Assembly: GCF_033100115.1 (NCBI RefSeq)
Contig: NZ_CP136910.1
Span: 5,720,001 to 5,784,000 of the forward strand
From: Anaerocolumna sp. AGMB13020
GTDB lineage: Bacteria; Bacillota; Clostridia; Lachnospirales; Lachnospiraceae
Reading direction: 5' to 3'
DNA: 64,000 bases
Positions 34,813 through 44,616 of this stretch are shown piece by piece. The translations under genes were made by a program, and so were the position numbers. Under the pieces are notes generated by a model. That model did not search any database. It was given only the letters and a program-made list of their open reading frames with translations, and was not told the origin of the DNA. The first letter of the stretch is position 1, and the number at the start of each line of letters is the position of its first letter.

Positions 34813-37722
34813 ATGAAATCGAAGAAGTCCTTGATAGTTCTCATAGTAGCCGTTCTTGTAGTAGCTGCAGCGGTTATTGCCGTGATATTGAATAAGGATC
34901 ATTCTAAGGGAATGAATGCAGTTCCAGCTTCAAATACCGTTGTTTATGACACCTCTTATAAGAATTATCTTGACCAGAATGGCTATGGCGGAACTACCCT
35001 GGAAGCCAGTCTGCAAATAGATCTTAAAGATTATCAGACAACTGATGGAATGACGGCAGAAATTCAGGACAGCGGCCTTGTAACAGGCGACAGCGGTTCA
35101 ATTACCTGGACTTTTACAGCCCAGGAAGAGGGTTTTTATAATCTTGAAATCGGATATATCCCACAGCAAGGTACTACTTCAGATATTCAGAGAAGGCTGC
35201 TGCTCAATGGGGAGGTCTGCTATGACGGACTGGAACAGGTGGTTTTTAAGCGTTTTTGGGCTGATGAAGCTATCAAGAGCAAAAATGGTAATGAAATAAG
35301 ACCAAATACCAATGAAGTATATAAAGAAAGTAAAATTTTCGTGGAGGATGCCAAAAGAAGAATAGGCGAACCCTATGTATTCTATTTGAAGAAAGGTATC
35401 AACACTTTAACCTTAGAAGCCATCAAGGAGCCTGTAGAATATACCTCCATAGAATTTAAAAAAGCGGAGAAAGCACCGGATTATGCAACGGTGATTGATT
35501 CCTTAAAGAACCAGTATCAGGTGTATGCAGGAGAGAATATCGTAGGTCAGGCGGAACGCTCTGAAGGTGGTACTTCTTATATTGAAAAAAATTCGTCTTC
35601 TATTAATATTCAGAAAAATTACTCGGATCCTTTATTGTATCCATATCATCCTTATAAGATTAAATATAATACCATAGGAGCCAATAACTGGAAACAGCCC
35701 GGTGATTCTATTTCCTGGGATGTTGTTGCTCCCAAAGAAGGTTTATATGAAATAACCTTTAAAGGAAGACAGAGTCTGAAACGAGGAGTAACCTCCGTTA
35801 GAAGATTGTACATAAATGGAACTGTTCCTTATGCGGAAATGAATGCCGTTAACTTTGACTACAGCAGTGATATGGATAATTATACAGTATCACAGACCGA
35901 TGGGACACCTTACCTCTTCTATCTGAAAGAAGGAACAAATACCCTTACCCTGGAATGTGTTATGGGTGATTTCGGAAGTGTTATCAATGATGTGGAAGAG
36001 AGTATGTATGCTTTAAACCAGTTATACCTTAAAGTTACACAGATTACCGGACAGACTCCGGACAAATTCATAGATTATCAGATTGCGAAGAAAATACCTG
36101 AGTTTCAGGAAATTATGAGCACCGAAGAAGTAAGACTGAATCAGATAATTGAAAAGCTGGTTGCTATCACCGGCGAGAAAGGTGAAAATACCAGTCTCCT
36201 TGAAAAGATGGCAGTTGAAGCCAAAGGTCTTGCTAAAAATCCGGAAAGTGTAATCGTGGAAGTTGCACAGCTTAAGGAAAATATCTCTGCTTTGGCAACC
36301 TGGCTGGTTAATATATCGGAAATGCCTCTTGAGCTTGACAGCTTAATCCTGTCAGCACCGGAAGCTAAGTTGCCAAAAGCAAAGAGCAACTTTATAGAAG
36401 GAGCTTATTACGGTACAATCCGTTTTTTCTCCACCTTTTTTGCAAAGAGCAGTCAGATAAGCCAGTCGGAGAGCAGTTCCGATTCCAATACCATTAAGGT
36501 ATGGATGGTAAATGGAGGATCAGCAACCAACGTACAATCTATTGGCCGTGAACAGGCACAGATTATTCAAAATCTGATCGATGAGAAATTTACACCGGAA
36601 ACCAATATTAATATCGACCTTCAGTTAATTCCTGTTGACGTTGTATTAAGAGCTGCACTTGCAGGTAATAGCCCTGACGCGGTAATTGGTCTTAACCAGG
36701 CAACATTACAGGATTTCGCAATGCGTGGAGCAGTAGTGGATCTGTCAAAGCTAGAGGGCTTTCAGGAAGCTACGGATAAGTATTATCAGAGTGAATTGGA
36801 TGCTGCCAGGTATCTGGATGGAATCTATGGTATTCCTGAGCAGGCAGATTTTATGATGCTCTTTACCAGGGATGATATCTTAAAAGCCGTTGGCGCCAAG
36901 GTACCAAAGACCTGGCAGGAGGTGAAAGATATCCTTCCGGCTTTAAAGAAAAATAATTATGAGTTTTTCCTGCCCAATGCTTCGGGAGCACCAAATTTCT
37001 ATCCTTCTTTGGTATATCAGTTTGGTGGAGATTTATTTAAGGGTACTGGCAATGATTATGGTATCGCAAGTGATCTTGGAACAGATGCTGCCATGGAAGC
37101 TTTTAAGACCTATACGGATTTCTTTACCAATTATGGTTTTAACCCTAATGTGGACTTCCCTACCAGATTCCGTACGGGAGAAATGCCCATTGGTGTGGTT
37201 AAATATACTACTTATTGCCAGCTGGAGGTATTTGCACCGGAAATCAAAGGTCTTTGGTCTTTTACGACGTTACCGGGTATAACGGATGAAAACGGCCAGA
37301 TAAATAATTCTTATGTGTTAGAGACCATTAACAGTGCGATTCTCAATACTTCTGATAGAAAAGAGGATACCTGGAAATTTATTAAATGGTGGACAGATAC
37401 AGAAACACAGCTTCAGTATGCCAATACGGTAGAATCTGTTATGGGAACCTCTGCCCGTTATCCGGCTGCGGACCCGGAGGTTATTAAGAGATTACCCTGG
37501 AGTAACGCAGAACTTACGCAGATACTGGCACAGTTTGAAGCTACAGAAGGAATACCCGCAGTTCCCGGTAACTATATGCTTACCAGAATGGTACTGTATT
37601 CCTTCAATAATGTTGTAGCAGAAGGTGCTAACCCCAGAGAGACCCTGTATCTTAACCTTAAGACCATTGATAAGGAGATTACCAATAAAAGGCGGGAATT
37701 CCATCTGTCTGTTGAAGAGTAA
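34813..37722 (+). CDS. Membrane-anchored solute-binding protein with N-terminal carbohydrate-binding-like domains
   Basis: About 969 residues from ATG 34813. It starts with a transmembrane anchor (SLIVLIVAVLVVAAAVIAVIL) instead of a lipobox. Two beta-sandwich domains resembling CBM6/35 follow (GSITWTFTAQEEGFYNLEIGY; DSISWDVVAPKEGLYEITFKG), each ending PY(V/L)FYLKKGINTLTLE-like. A helical segment leads to a complete solute-binding domain from about residue 580 (IKVWMVNGGSATNV; GNSPDAVIGLNQ; GIYGIPEQADFMMLFTRDD). It probably captures a polymeric or branched glycan and feeds the adjacent permeases. Confidence 0.8.
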   Translation: MKSKKSLIVLIVAVLVVAAAVIAVILNKDHSKGMNAVPASNTVVYDTSYKNYLDQNGYGGTTLEASLQIDLKDYQTTDGMTAEIQDSGLVTGDSGSITWTFTAQEEGFYNLEIGYIPQQGTTSDIQRRLLLNGEVCYDGLEQVVFKRFWADEAIKSKNGNEIRPNTNEVYKESKIFVEDAKRRIGEPYVFYLKKGINTLTLEAIKEPVEYTSIEFKKAEKAPDYATVIDSLKNQYQVYAGENIVGQAERSEGGTSYIEKNSSSINIQKNYSDPLLYPYHPYKIKYNTIGANNWKQPGDSISWDVVAPKEGLYEITFKGRQSLKRGVTSVRRLYINGTVPYAEMNAVNFDYSSDMDNYTVSQTDGTPYLFYLKEGTNTLTLECVMGDFGSVINDVEESMYALNQLYLKVTQITGQTPDKFIDYQIAKKIPEFQEIMSTEEVRLNQIIEKLVAITGEKGENTSLLEKMAVEAKGLAKNPESVIVEVAQLKENISALATWLVNISEMPLELDSLILSAPEAKLPKAKSNFIEGAYYGTIRFFSTFFAKSSQISQSESSSDSNTIKVWMVNGGSATNVQSIGREQAQIIQNLIDEKFTPETNINIDLQLIPVDVVLRAALAGNSPDAVIGLNQATLQDFAMRGAVVDLSKLEGFQEATDKYYQSELDAARYLDGIYGIPEQADFMMLFTRDDILKAVGAKVPKTWQEVKDILPALKKNNYEFFLPNASGAPNFYPSLVYQFGGDLFKGTGNDYGIASDLGTDAAMEAFKTYTDFFTNYGFNPNVDFPTRFRTGEMPIGVVKYTTYCQLEVFAPEIKGLWSFTTLPGITDENGQINNSYVLETINSAILNTSDRKEDTWKFIKWWTDTETQLQYANTVESVMGTSARYPAADPEVIKRLPWSNAELTQILAQFEATEGIPAVPGNYMLTRMVLYSFNNVVAEGANPRETLYLNLKTIDKEITNKRREFHLSVEE

Positions 37723-37778
37723 CAGACAACTTATCATTAAGGTTTTTCAGCTATAAAAATTATGAAGGAGGAATTTCC

Positions 37779-38681
37779 TTGAAAAAGAATAAAGAGCCGT
37801 TTTCATTGGTATGGAAGCATCATAAATACAAGTATTTACTGATCGCACCTTTTGCTATTGTTTTCTTGGTATTTACTTTGATTCCTGTTGTCGTGTCTAT
37901 CGTATTGAGTTTTACATCCTTTAATATGGTAGAAGCGCCTAGTTTTAACGGTCTGTCCAATTACATAAATCTGCTGGTCAGGGACGATGTATTCCTTATA
38001 GCCATAAAGAATACTTTGTTGTTTGCATTGATAACCGGACCAATCAGCTATATCATGTGCTTTCTCTTTGCCTGGATGATCAATGAGCTGCCTCCGGTAC
38101 CAAGATCTATTATAACACTGGTATTTTACGCACCTTCTATCTCCGGTAATGCCTATATGATCTGGAAACTGATATTTTCCTCTGATACCTATGGATGGGC
38201 AAATGCCTGGCTGTTAAAACTGGGATTTATACAAAGCCGTGTTATGTGGTTTGAAACAGCTAAATATGTCATGCCGATTCTGATCGTAGTACAGCTTTGG
38301 TTAAGCCTTGGTGTCAGCTTCCTGGCCTTTATCGCAGGTCTTCAGAATGTGGATAAATCCTGGTATGAAGCCGCTGCTGTAGAGGGTGTCAAAAACCGCT
38401 GGCAGGAGCTGTGGTATATCACCCTTCCGTCCATGAAACCTCAGCTGATGTTCGGTGCCGTTATGCAGATTACAGGATCCCTATCGGTTTCCCAGATATC
38501 CATCGATCTGGCAGGCTTCCCTTCTGTCAGCTATGCAGGCCATACCATACTGACGCATTTACATGACTACGGTAATGTCAGATATGAGCTTGGTTATGCA
38601 TGTACGATTGCAGTCGTTCTGTTTTTTATCATGCTTCTGTGCAATATTATTGTCCAGAAACTGCTTCGTAAATTAGGCTAA
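37779..38681 (+). CDS. Carbohydrate ABC transporter permease (MalF type)
   Basis: A 300-residue protein with six transmembrane helices, starting at TTG 37779 after GGAGGAATTT. The EAA loop reads EAAAVEGVKNRWQELWYITLPSM, which contacts an ATPase. It pairs with the next permease and works with the anchored binding protein upstream. No ATP-binding subunit is encoded in the island, so a shared MsmX/UgpC-type ATPase is presumably used. Confidence 0.9.
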   Translation: MKKNKEPFSLVWKHHKYKYLLIAPFAIVFLVFTLIPVVVSIVLSFTSFNMVEAPSFNGLSNYINLLVRDDVFLIAIKNTLLFALITGPISYIMCFLFAWMINELPPVPRSIITLVFYAPSISGNAYMIWKLIFSSDTYGWANAWLLKLGFIQSRVMWFETAKYVMPILIVVQLWLSLGVSFLAFIAGLQNVDKSWYEAAAVEGVKNRWQELWYITLPSMKPQLMFGAVMQITGSLSVSQISIDLAGFPSVSYAGHTILTHLHDYGNVRYELGYACTIAVVLFFIMLLCNIIVQKLLRKLG

Positions 38682-38717
38682 TACGTGCGCTGTGGCGCGC
38701 AGATGGGAGTTAATAGA

Positions 38718-39608
38718 ATGAAAAAATTATATAAATTTCTTGTATCAAAACTGCGTGCAAGAAAATTAAGAAGAAGAAACCGAAGCCTTATGGGAGATAT
38801 GGGTCTTACGCTGGTGCTTGCTTTCTTTGGTTTATTCAGCCTTTTCCCGCTTATATTCACTGTGGTAAATGCCTTTAAACCATTAAGCGAAATCTTCATT
38901 ATACCTCCTAAGATGACGGTAGAGAATCCTACCCTGAATAACTTCTTTGATCTGGCAACGATCGTTGAAAGTTTTAATGTGCCTTTATCCAGATATATTT
39001 TTAATACCGGAATGATAACCTTTCTGGGTACCTTTGGAACTGTGCTGCTAGGTTCTATGGCCGCTTTCCCGCTGGCAAAATATAATTTTCCCGGTTCCAA
39101 GGCAATGAGTAACATCATCGTTTATGCACTTATGTTCAATGCTTCCGTAACGGCAATTCCCAATTACCTGATTATGAGCAGGCTTGGTATGATTGATACC
39201 TACTGGGCAGTTATCCTTCCGGCGGTCGGTTCTACTTTAGGACTTTACCTGATGAAGAACTTTATGGTGCAGATACCTGATGAAATGCTGGAAGCTGCGA
39301 AAATTGACGGTGCGGGAGAATTTAAGACCTACTGGAGTGTTGTTATGCCTTTGTGTAAACCTGCCTGGATTACACTGGTTATCCTATCCTTCCAGCAAAT
39401 GTGGGGTACTACGGGTGGCGTATTTATCTATACGGAAGAATTAAAGCCGGTAACATACGTGCTACAGCAGCTGGTAAGCGGCGGTATATCCCGAACAGGC
39501 GTATCCTCAGCCATATCCTTTATCATGCTGTTGGTTCCTGTTTCGGTATTCGTGCTGTCCCAAAGCAATGTAATTGAAACTATGGCAACTTCCGGTGTGA
39601 AGGGTTAG
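38718..39608 (+). CDS. Carbohydrate ABC transporter permease (MalG type)
   Basis: About 296 residues from ATG 38718 (GGGAG upstream; an earlier in-frame GTG at 38685 is less likely). Six transmembrane helices, with the EAA loop EAAKIDGAGEFKTYWSVVMPL. The N-terminus is very basic (KLRARKLRRRNR). Forms the heterodimeric channel with the preceding permease. Confidence 0.9.
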   Translation: MKKLYKFLVSKLRARKLRRRNRSLMGDMGLTLVLAFFGLFSLFPLIFTVVNAFKPLSEIFIIPPKMTVENPTLNNFFDLATIVESFNVPLSRYIFNTGMITFLGTFGTVLLGSMAAFPLAKYNFPGSKAMSNIIVYALMFNASVTAIPNYLIMSRLGMIDTYWAVILPAVGSTLGLYLMKNFMVQIPDEMLEAAKIDGAGEFKTYWSVVMPLCKPAWITLVILSFQQMWGTTGGVFIYTEELKPVTYVLQQLVSGGISRTGVSSAISFIMLLVPVSVFVLSQSNVIETMATSGVKG

Positions 39609-39622
39609 GAGGAAATGTTACG

Positions 39623-41092
39623 ATGAAGAAAAAAAGTTTACTAATCCTGCTGGTATTCCTGCTGGTGTTTCTTCCAACCAGAGTTTATGCTGCCGATGGT
39701 AAAAGTTATGATTATGATGGGTATACCTATAATTACTGGTGGAATGCCGTAGAAAGTCCGGCGGCCTTCCAGCTTGATACTGTAATTGATGAAGCTGATA
39801 TGGGTGGAATCAAAGTACAGGGATTTAATGATGTGGCTACCAGCGAAGATGGTCACATATTCCTTGTGGATACCCTTGAGAGCAGAGTGAATATAACCGA
39901 TCAGAATGGCAGTTTTATCAAGTCCTTAAAGGTCATCCGGGATGCGGATAATAAAATTGTTATTGATGAGAGTGGAGCACAGCTGGTATTCAATGCACCG
40001 GAAGGTGTATTTTATCAGGAGAAAAACAAAGAGCTTTATATAGCGGATACAGGAGCGGAGAGAATTGTAGTCCTGGATGGTTCTGATTATACCTTGAAGA
40101 GGGTAATTAAGAAGCCGGAAAATATGGCAGGCGTTTCAGAATTCAGACCTTCAAAAATAGTAGTAGACAGTGCGGACAGAATCTACGTGGTTGTACAGTC
40201 GAGCTATGAGGGAATCATTGAATTAAACCCGGATGGTACTTTTTCCAGATATTTTGGTGTGAACTCTCCTTCTGTAAATTTTCTGGATTATTTCTGGAAA
40301 TCTATCTCCTCTGACAGACAGAAGGAGCAGATGAAGAAAACCTTTGCACCTGCCTTTAATAATGTGGCTCTGGATTCAGACGGTTTTGTTTATGCGGTAA
40401 CCTTTGATGCAGCTGCAGAACATATGGTATTTCGTTTAAATTCCGGTGGCAAGAATGTCTTAAGAGAAGAAGGAAATACCTTTGTGATAGGTGATATTCA
40501 CAAAATGAATAGGAATGAGCAGAGTCAGTTTGTTGATGTAGCAGTAAAAGATTACGGTACTTATGCGGTTTTGGATAAATACAAGGGAAGAATCTTTCTC
40601 TATGATTTTGACGGACAGCTTCTGAATGCCTTTGGCTCTCTCGGAAAAACAAAAGGCTCCTTTTCTATGCCAACTGGTATTACCTGGTCAGGAGATAATC
40701 TGGTGGTTACAGACAGTGCACTAAAATGTGCTTACATACTGAAACCTACGGATTTTGGCAAAGCGGCTTTACAGGCAAGTAAGAGCTACTATTATGGTGA
40801 TTGGGATGAAGCGTTGGTTCAGTTTGACAATATCCTAAAGTTAAATGCCAATTATGAGGTGGCATATGTGGGAATCGGTAAAAACTATCTGATGAAGGAT
40901 GATTACAAAAAAGCCATGTATTATTTCAAACTTGGTAACAACCGTGAATTTTATTCCAAGGCCTATAATGGGCACAGAGGTGAAGTGTTACAGGATAACT
41001 TTGGAATCATCGCTGTTATCTTCTTAGCTTTCATATCCCTTATTCTATATACGGAAGTAAGATATCATAAGAAGGAGAGTGGACATAAATGA
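39623..41092 (+). CDS. Exported NHL-repeat protein with TPR-like region and C-terminal anchor
   Basis: A 489-residue protein. The signal peptide (LLILLVFLLVFLPTRVYA) is followed by NHL/beta-propeller repeats (EDGHIFLVDTLESRVNI; NKELYIADTGAERIVVLD; LDSDGFVYAVTFD). A TPR-like segment (YYYGDWDEALVQFDNILKLNANYEVAYVG) and one transmembrane helix (GIIAVIFLAFISLILYTEV) end the protein. Probably displayed on the outer face of the membrane, where it might bind glycan or organise the transporter. Function unproven. It overlaps the Yip1-like gene by 4 nt. Confidence 0.75.
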   Translation: MKKKSLLILLVFLLVFLPTRVYAADGKSYDYDGYTYNYWWNAVESPAAFQLDTVIDEADMGGIKVQGFNDVATSEDGHIFLVDTLESRVNITDQNGSFIKSLKVIRDADNKIVIDESGAQLVFNAPEGVFYQEKNKELYIADTGAERIVVLDGSDYTLKRVIKKPENMAGVSEFRPSKIVVDSADRIYVVVQSSYEGIIELNPDGTFSRYFGVNSPSVNFLDYFWKSISSDRQKEQMKKTFAPAFNNVALDSDGFVYAVTFDAAAEHMVFRLNSGGKNVLREEGNTFVIGDIHKMNRNEQSQFVDVAVKDYGTYAVLDKYKGRIFLYDFDGQLLNAFGSLGKTKGSFSMPTGITWSGDNLVVTDSALKCAYILKPTDFGKAALQASKSYYYGDWDEALVQFDNILKLNANYEVAYVGIGKNYLMKDDYKKAMYYFKLGNNREFYSKAYNGHRGEVLQDNFGIIAVIFLAFISLILYTEVRYHKKESGHK

Positions 41093-41724
41093 AAAATAAG
41101 ATCTTAAAAGAACAACTGCATTATTTAAAATATGCCATGTTCCACCCTTTTGACGGCTTCTATGAGATAAAATACAGGGGAAAAGGCAGTGCCCTTATAG
41201 CCTCTGTCATTCTGATACTTTATGGAATCATGCAATGTGTTTCCTATCAGTATACCGGTTTCGTTATGAATATGAATGCCATATTTCAAATGAACAGCGT
41301 ATCAATTTTTATTTCTGCTCTGTCTGTCTTCCTGCTCTTTACAGTAAGTAACTGGACGATTACAACATTGTTTAACGGGAAAGGCAATATGAGAGATATC
41401 TATATTGTCTTAGGCTATTCTGTTGTTCCCATGCTGCTGCTTAACGGTTTGACCGTTTTTATCAGTAATTTTGTAATAACAGAAGAAATTATTATTTTAA
41501 GGTCCCTGCAGGGAATCGGAGTGGTATGGTTTGTTTTTATCCTGTTGGCAGGCTTGTGCATTATTCATGAATATTCCTTTGCTGTTAATATCAAGACACT
41601 GCTGGCAACAGCCGTAGCTGCCTTTATTATCGTATTTCTAGGTATACTGTTCTTCTCATTGATGGAGCGTATGTATTACTTTGTAATGTCAGTTGCGCAG
41701 GAGATGGTAAGAAGAATTAATTGA
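41089..41724 (+). CDS. Yip1-domain membrane protein
   Basis: A 211-residue protein with about five transmembrane helices. The N-terminal part (HPFDGFYEIKYRGKGSALIASVILILYG) is typical of bacterial YIP1-family proteins. It is translated from a start overlapping the NHL gene. Its role next to ABC permeases is unknown; an assembly or scaffold function is only a guess. Confidence 0.75.
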   Translation: MKNKILKEQLHYLKYAMFHPFDGFYEIKYRGKGSALIASVILILYGIMQCVSYQYTGFVMNMNAIFQMNSVSIFISALSVFLLFTVSNWTITTLFNGKGNMRDIYIVLGYSVVPMLLLNGLTVFISNFVITEEIIILRSLQGIGVVWFVFILLAGLCIIHEYSFAVNIKTLLATAVAAFIIVFLGILFFSLMERMYYFVMSVAQEMVRRIN

Positions 41725-41956
41725 CAGTGCATAGTCTGCGATGCCTTATATAAGGCATCATGTCGCTGGGGTGTGTTCTGAAACCGTTTGTGCCATGCCG
41801 GGGTTCGCTTTGTAAAAAAGGATTGGCGTGGTTTTCGAACACGACCAAAGAGTGAAAGAAAATTTTAAGGAAAGGCTGCCACAATGAGCTTCTTTCACTC
41901 TTTCATAGTTGTGGCAGTATCGCAGGTCAGTCTGCGATATGCAATGGGTGTAAAAC
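41725..41956 (+). ncRNA. Highly structured intergenic RNA candidate
   Basis: No gene is seen in 232 nt, but there are many inverted repeats: GATGCCTTATATAAGGCATC (41740-41759, perfect), GTGTTCTGAAACC/GGTTTTCGAACAC (41773-41785 with 41830-41842), AGAGTGAAAG/CTTTCACTCT (41849-41858 with 41892-41901), TGCCACAA/TTGTGGCA (41877-41884 with 41909-41916) and TCGCAG/CTGCGA (41920-41925 with 41932-41937). The AGAG and TGCC helices interlock like a pseudoknot. AGTCTGCGAT occurs near both ends. It could be a regulatory RNA or a decayed mobile repeat; no T-run terminator. Confidence 0.5.
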
Positions 41957-44605
41957 ATGAAAGGATTAAGTGATATTGCGAACTTTTTAAAGCCTGTAAC
42001 AGATAAGGTCCGTAAGATATATGCCAGACATTTTGCCCGCAAGATGATTGCAACGGTTCTTATACTGTGTATTATCATCGGGTTATTGCGCTATATACCA
42101 GTACTTGGCGTCAAGGCTAATATTCTGCCTCCGGCAGATAATGCAGAACTAGCCGTGGCAGGAGAGGAGATACCTCATACGGCTGGAGAGGTTCTGGTAG
42201 CGGAGAGCGATTCTAAACAGCTCTATATCAATGCTGAAACAATGAATCTGAAGGTAAAAGATAAGAATACTGGAAAGTCCTGGTATTCAGCTGTCAACGG
42301 CAGCAGCCAGGCAGCAGAACTTGCCCTCTTGACCATTTCCTATCTGGGTGAGGATAATAATCTTTATGAATGGGATTCTTATACCTACTGTACGCAGCTG
42401 GGAAGTTATGTAATGAATAAAATTGAAAATGGTGTTCAGATTACCATGGACATTAATGAAGGTGAGTCAGAACGTTTTACAGAATATTATCCCCAGAAAA
42501 TGTCCATTGACAGATTCGAGAATTTCTTTTTGGGCGGAATAAAAACACTTGTTGATTCTGGTAAGACAGACCAGGCTACTGCTGATAAGTATAAAATGAC
42601 TTTGGAACTGTTATACAAAAAGAGTATTACAGAAGAAGCTTATGCTGTCTCCTATAATGGAACACCTCCAAGGAGTGCGGTAAAACAGCTGATTAAGCTG
42701 GCCGAATTATTGGGTTATACCAGAGATATGCTCATTGAAGACAGTACGGAGATGGGTCTTAGTGTAACCTTTGCAGAACCCGCACAGTTTAAAGTAGTTG
42801 CGGAAGCGGTTCTTGAGGGCGATGATTTTGTATTCAGAGTTCCTACGCAGGAAATGGTCAGCGGAAATTCCTTCTATACCATCCAGAACTTAAAAGTGCT
42901 TCCCAATTTCGGGGCGGCAGCATCCAAGGATTATGAAGAAGGATATATTCTGGTACCGGATGGAGCGGGGGCATTGTTTCAGTTTAATACCTTCAATGCA
43001 GCAGTACCGGATTATATCAGACCGGTGTATGACAATGATTATTTAACGGACTATTACTTTGCACCTGAATTTGGTGAAGAGCTTATGATGCCGGTATTTG
43101 GAATGACCTATGGTCCTATGGACAATGCGTCCCATGGTTTACTTGGAATTATCGAAAAAGGTGCAGAAAGCTCTTACATAAATGTTAAGCTTGCATCCAC
43201 TTCAAAAGACAGCGCCTCCTCCTATAATAAAGCCTTTGCATCTTTTGATGCCGCACAGTACAGCAGCGTTAAGGTATATGGGCCCTATAGTGATAACAAA
43301 GCCTCCTACCTGGTGGATACTGGTGTTCTGGACGTGGATTACACCATTCGTTACAAGTTATTTCCTGGTAAAGTCACCTATTATGACATGGCAAAAGCCT
43401 ATCAGGAATATCTGATGCAGCAATGGGATGTGAAGGAGACAGCTTATCCTGAAAAAGCAAAATTATATTTGGACTTCCTTGGAGGGATTTCCTTAACAGA
43501 ACGTTTTCTCGGCATACCTTATCAGTCCAGTTATTCCATGACTACTTACGAGGAAATGACAGACATACTGAATGATCTGCCGGGGGTTGATCTGGCCCTT
43601 AAGTACACCGGTTTCTTTAACGGAGGTTTTGAGAATAAGTTAAACAATAAAGCAGAGCAGGTAGCTGCAAACGGTTCTGAAAAAGAATTTGATAAACTGA
43701 AGGCCCTGACCCAGGAACGTAAGGCTGATTTATTCCTAGAGGTTAATCTGGCAAAGGTATATGACAAAGGGAACGGTTTCAGAGCAAAGAAGCATGCGGT
43801 ATATGATTACTCAAACACACCTGCTACCATGTATCGATATCTGCTGTCCTTGGGAATACTAGACGGTTATACCGGTTTTGATGTGAATTATTTTTATCTG
43901 CTTTCACCCAGATATTTAAACAGTGTTGTGGATAAATTCTTGAAAAGTGCATCGGAATACGATAAACTCTCTATCTCTGACCTCGCACATTATAATCTTG
44001 CAGACTATCGCTTCAAGAAGAATGTATCCGTTTATGAAGCCGGTCGAATCGTTGACAGAAATTTGGAGAAAATTTCTGAAAGCCATGAGCTGTCTTTGGA
44101 AAACCCCATGATGAAGAATCTGGTATATGGTTCTTATGCCGAGGATATTTCAAGAGAGAGCAGTGACTACGCAACTTTCTATATGACCATACCTTTCAGG
44201 CAGCTGGTGATGAACGGCCTGATACAGGTAACCACAGAAAATGTAAATATGTCCACCAATAATCCGGCTTATTATGTATTGCAGGCAGTGGAACTAGGAG
44301 TATATCCAAAGTTTACCTTAACGGCTAAGAGTGATGATATCCTGCAGGAAAGCGCTTATTCCTATTACTATGCAACAGAGTATGAGAAGCAGAAGGATAC
44401 GATTAATCAGGTATATGAAGCATGCAAGGCAGCCTGGGAGGAAATTGGAAATATGGAGATTACAGGTCATAAAATCCTTGGAGAAAACGTATTTCTTACG
44501 GAATATGCTTCCGGTGTAACGGTTATAACCAACTATAACCTACATACTGTGAACGTAAACGGCAGTGAGATACCAGCCCTTGGATATATTATTTCAGGAA
44601 ATTAG
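41957..44605 (+). CDS. DUF5696-like membrane-anchored protein
   Basis: An 882-residue protein. One N-terminal transmembrane helix (MIATVLILCIIIGLLRYI) anchors a large extracytoplasmic part. It resembles the DUF5696 proteins found with carbohydrate ABC permeases in Paenibacillus and Lachnospiraceae. The region NILPPADNAELAVAG...LYINAETMNLKVKDKNTGKSWYS looks beta-rich. The middle (KLYLDFLGGISLTERFLGIPY; DLALKYTGFFNGGF; ADLFLEVNLAKVYD) has the alternation of a TIM-barrel glycosidase-like fold, but I cannot name catalytic residues. It may process or bind the incoming glycan. Confidence 0.65.
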   Translation: MKGLSDIANFLKPVTDKVRKIYARHFARKMIATVLILCIIIGLLRYIPVLGVKANILPPADNAELAVAGEEIPHTAGEVLVAESDSKQLYINAETMNLKVKDKNTGKSWYSAVNGSSQAAELALLTISYLGEDNNLYEWDSYTYCTQLGSYVMNKIENGVQITMDINEGESERFTEYYPQKMSIDRFENFFLGGIKTLVDSGKTDQATADKYKMTLELLYKKSITEEAYAVSYNGTPPRSAVKQLIKLAELLGYTRDMLIEDSTEMGLSVTFAEPAQFKVVAEAVLEGDDFVFRVPTQEMVSGNSFYTIQNLKVLPNFGAAASKDYEEGYILVPDGAGALFQFNTFNAAVPDYIRPVYDNDYLTDYYFAPEFGEELMMPVFGMTYGPMDNASHGLLGIIEKGAESSYINVKLASTSKDSASSYNKAFASFDAAQYSSVKVYGPYSDNKASYLVDTGVLDVDYTIRYKLFPGKVTYYDMAKAYQEYLMQQWDVKETAYPEKAKLYLDFLGGISLTERFLGIPYQSSYSMTTYEEMTDILNDLPGVDLALKYTGFFNGGFENKLNNKAEQVAANGSEKEFDKLKALTQERKADLFLEVNLAKVYDKGNGFRAKKHAVYDYSNTPATMYRYLLSLGILDGYTGFDVNYFYLLSPRYLNSVVDKFLKSASEYDKLSISDLAHYNLADYRFKKNVSVYEAGRIVDRNLEKISESHELSLENPMMKNLVYGSYAEDISRESSDYATFYMTIPFRQLVMNGLIQVTTENVNMSTNNPAYYVLQAVELGVYPKFTLTAKSDDILQESAYSYYYATEYEKQKDTINQVYEACKAAWEEIGNMEITGHKILGENVFLTEYASGVTVITNYNLHTVNVNGSEIPALGYIISGN

Positions 44606-44616
44606 GAGGAAAGAGG

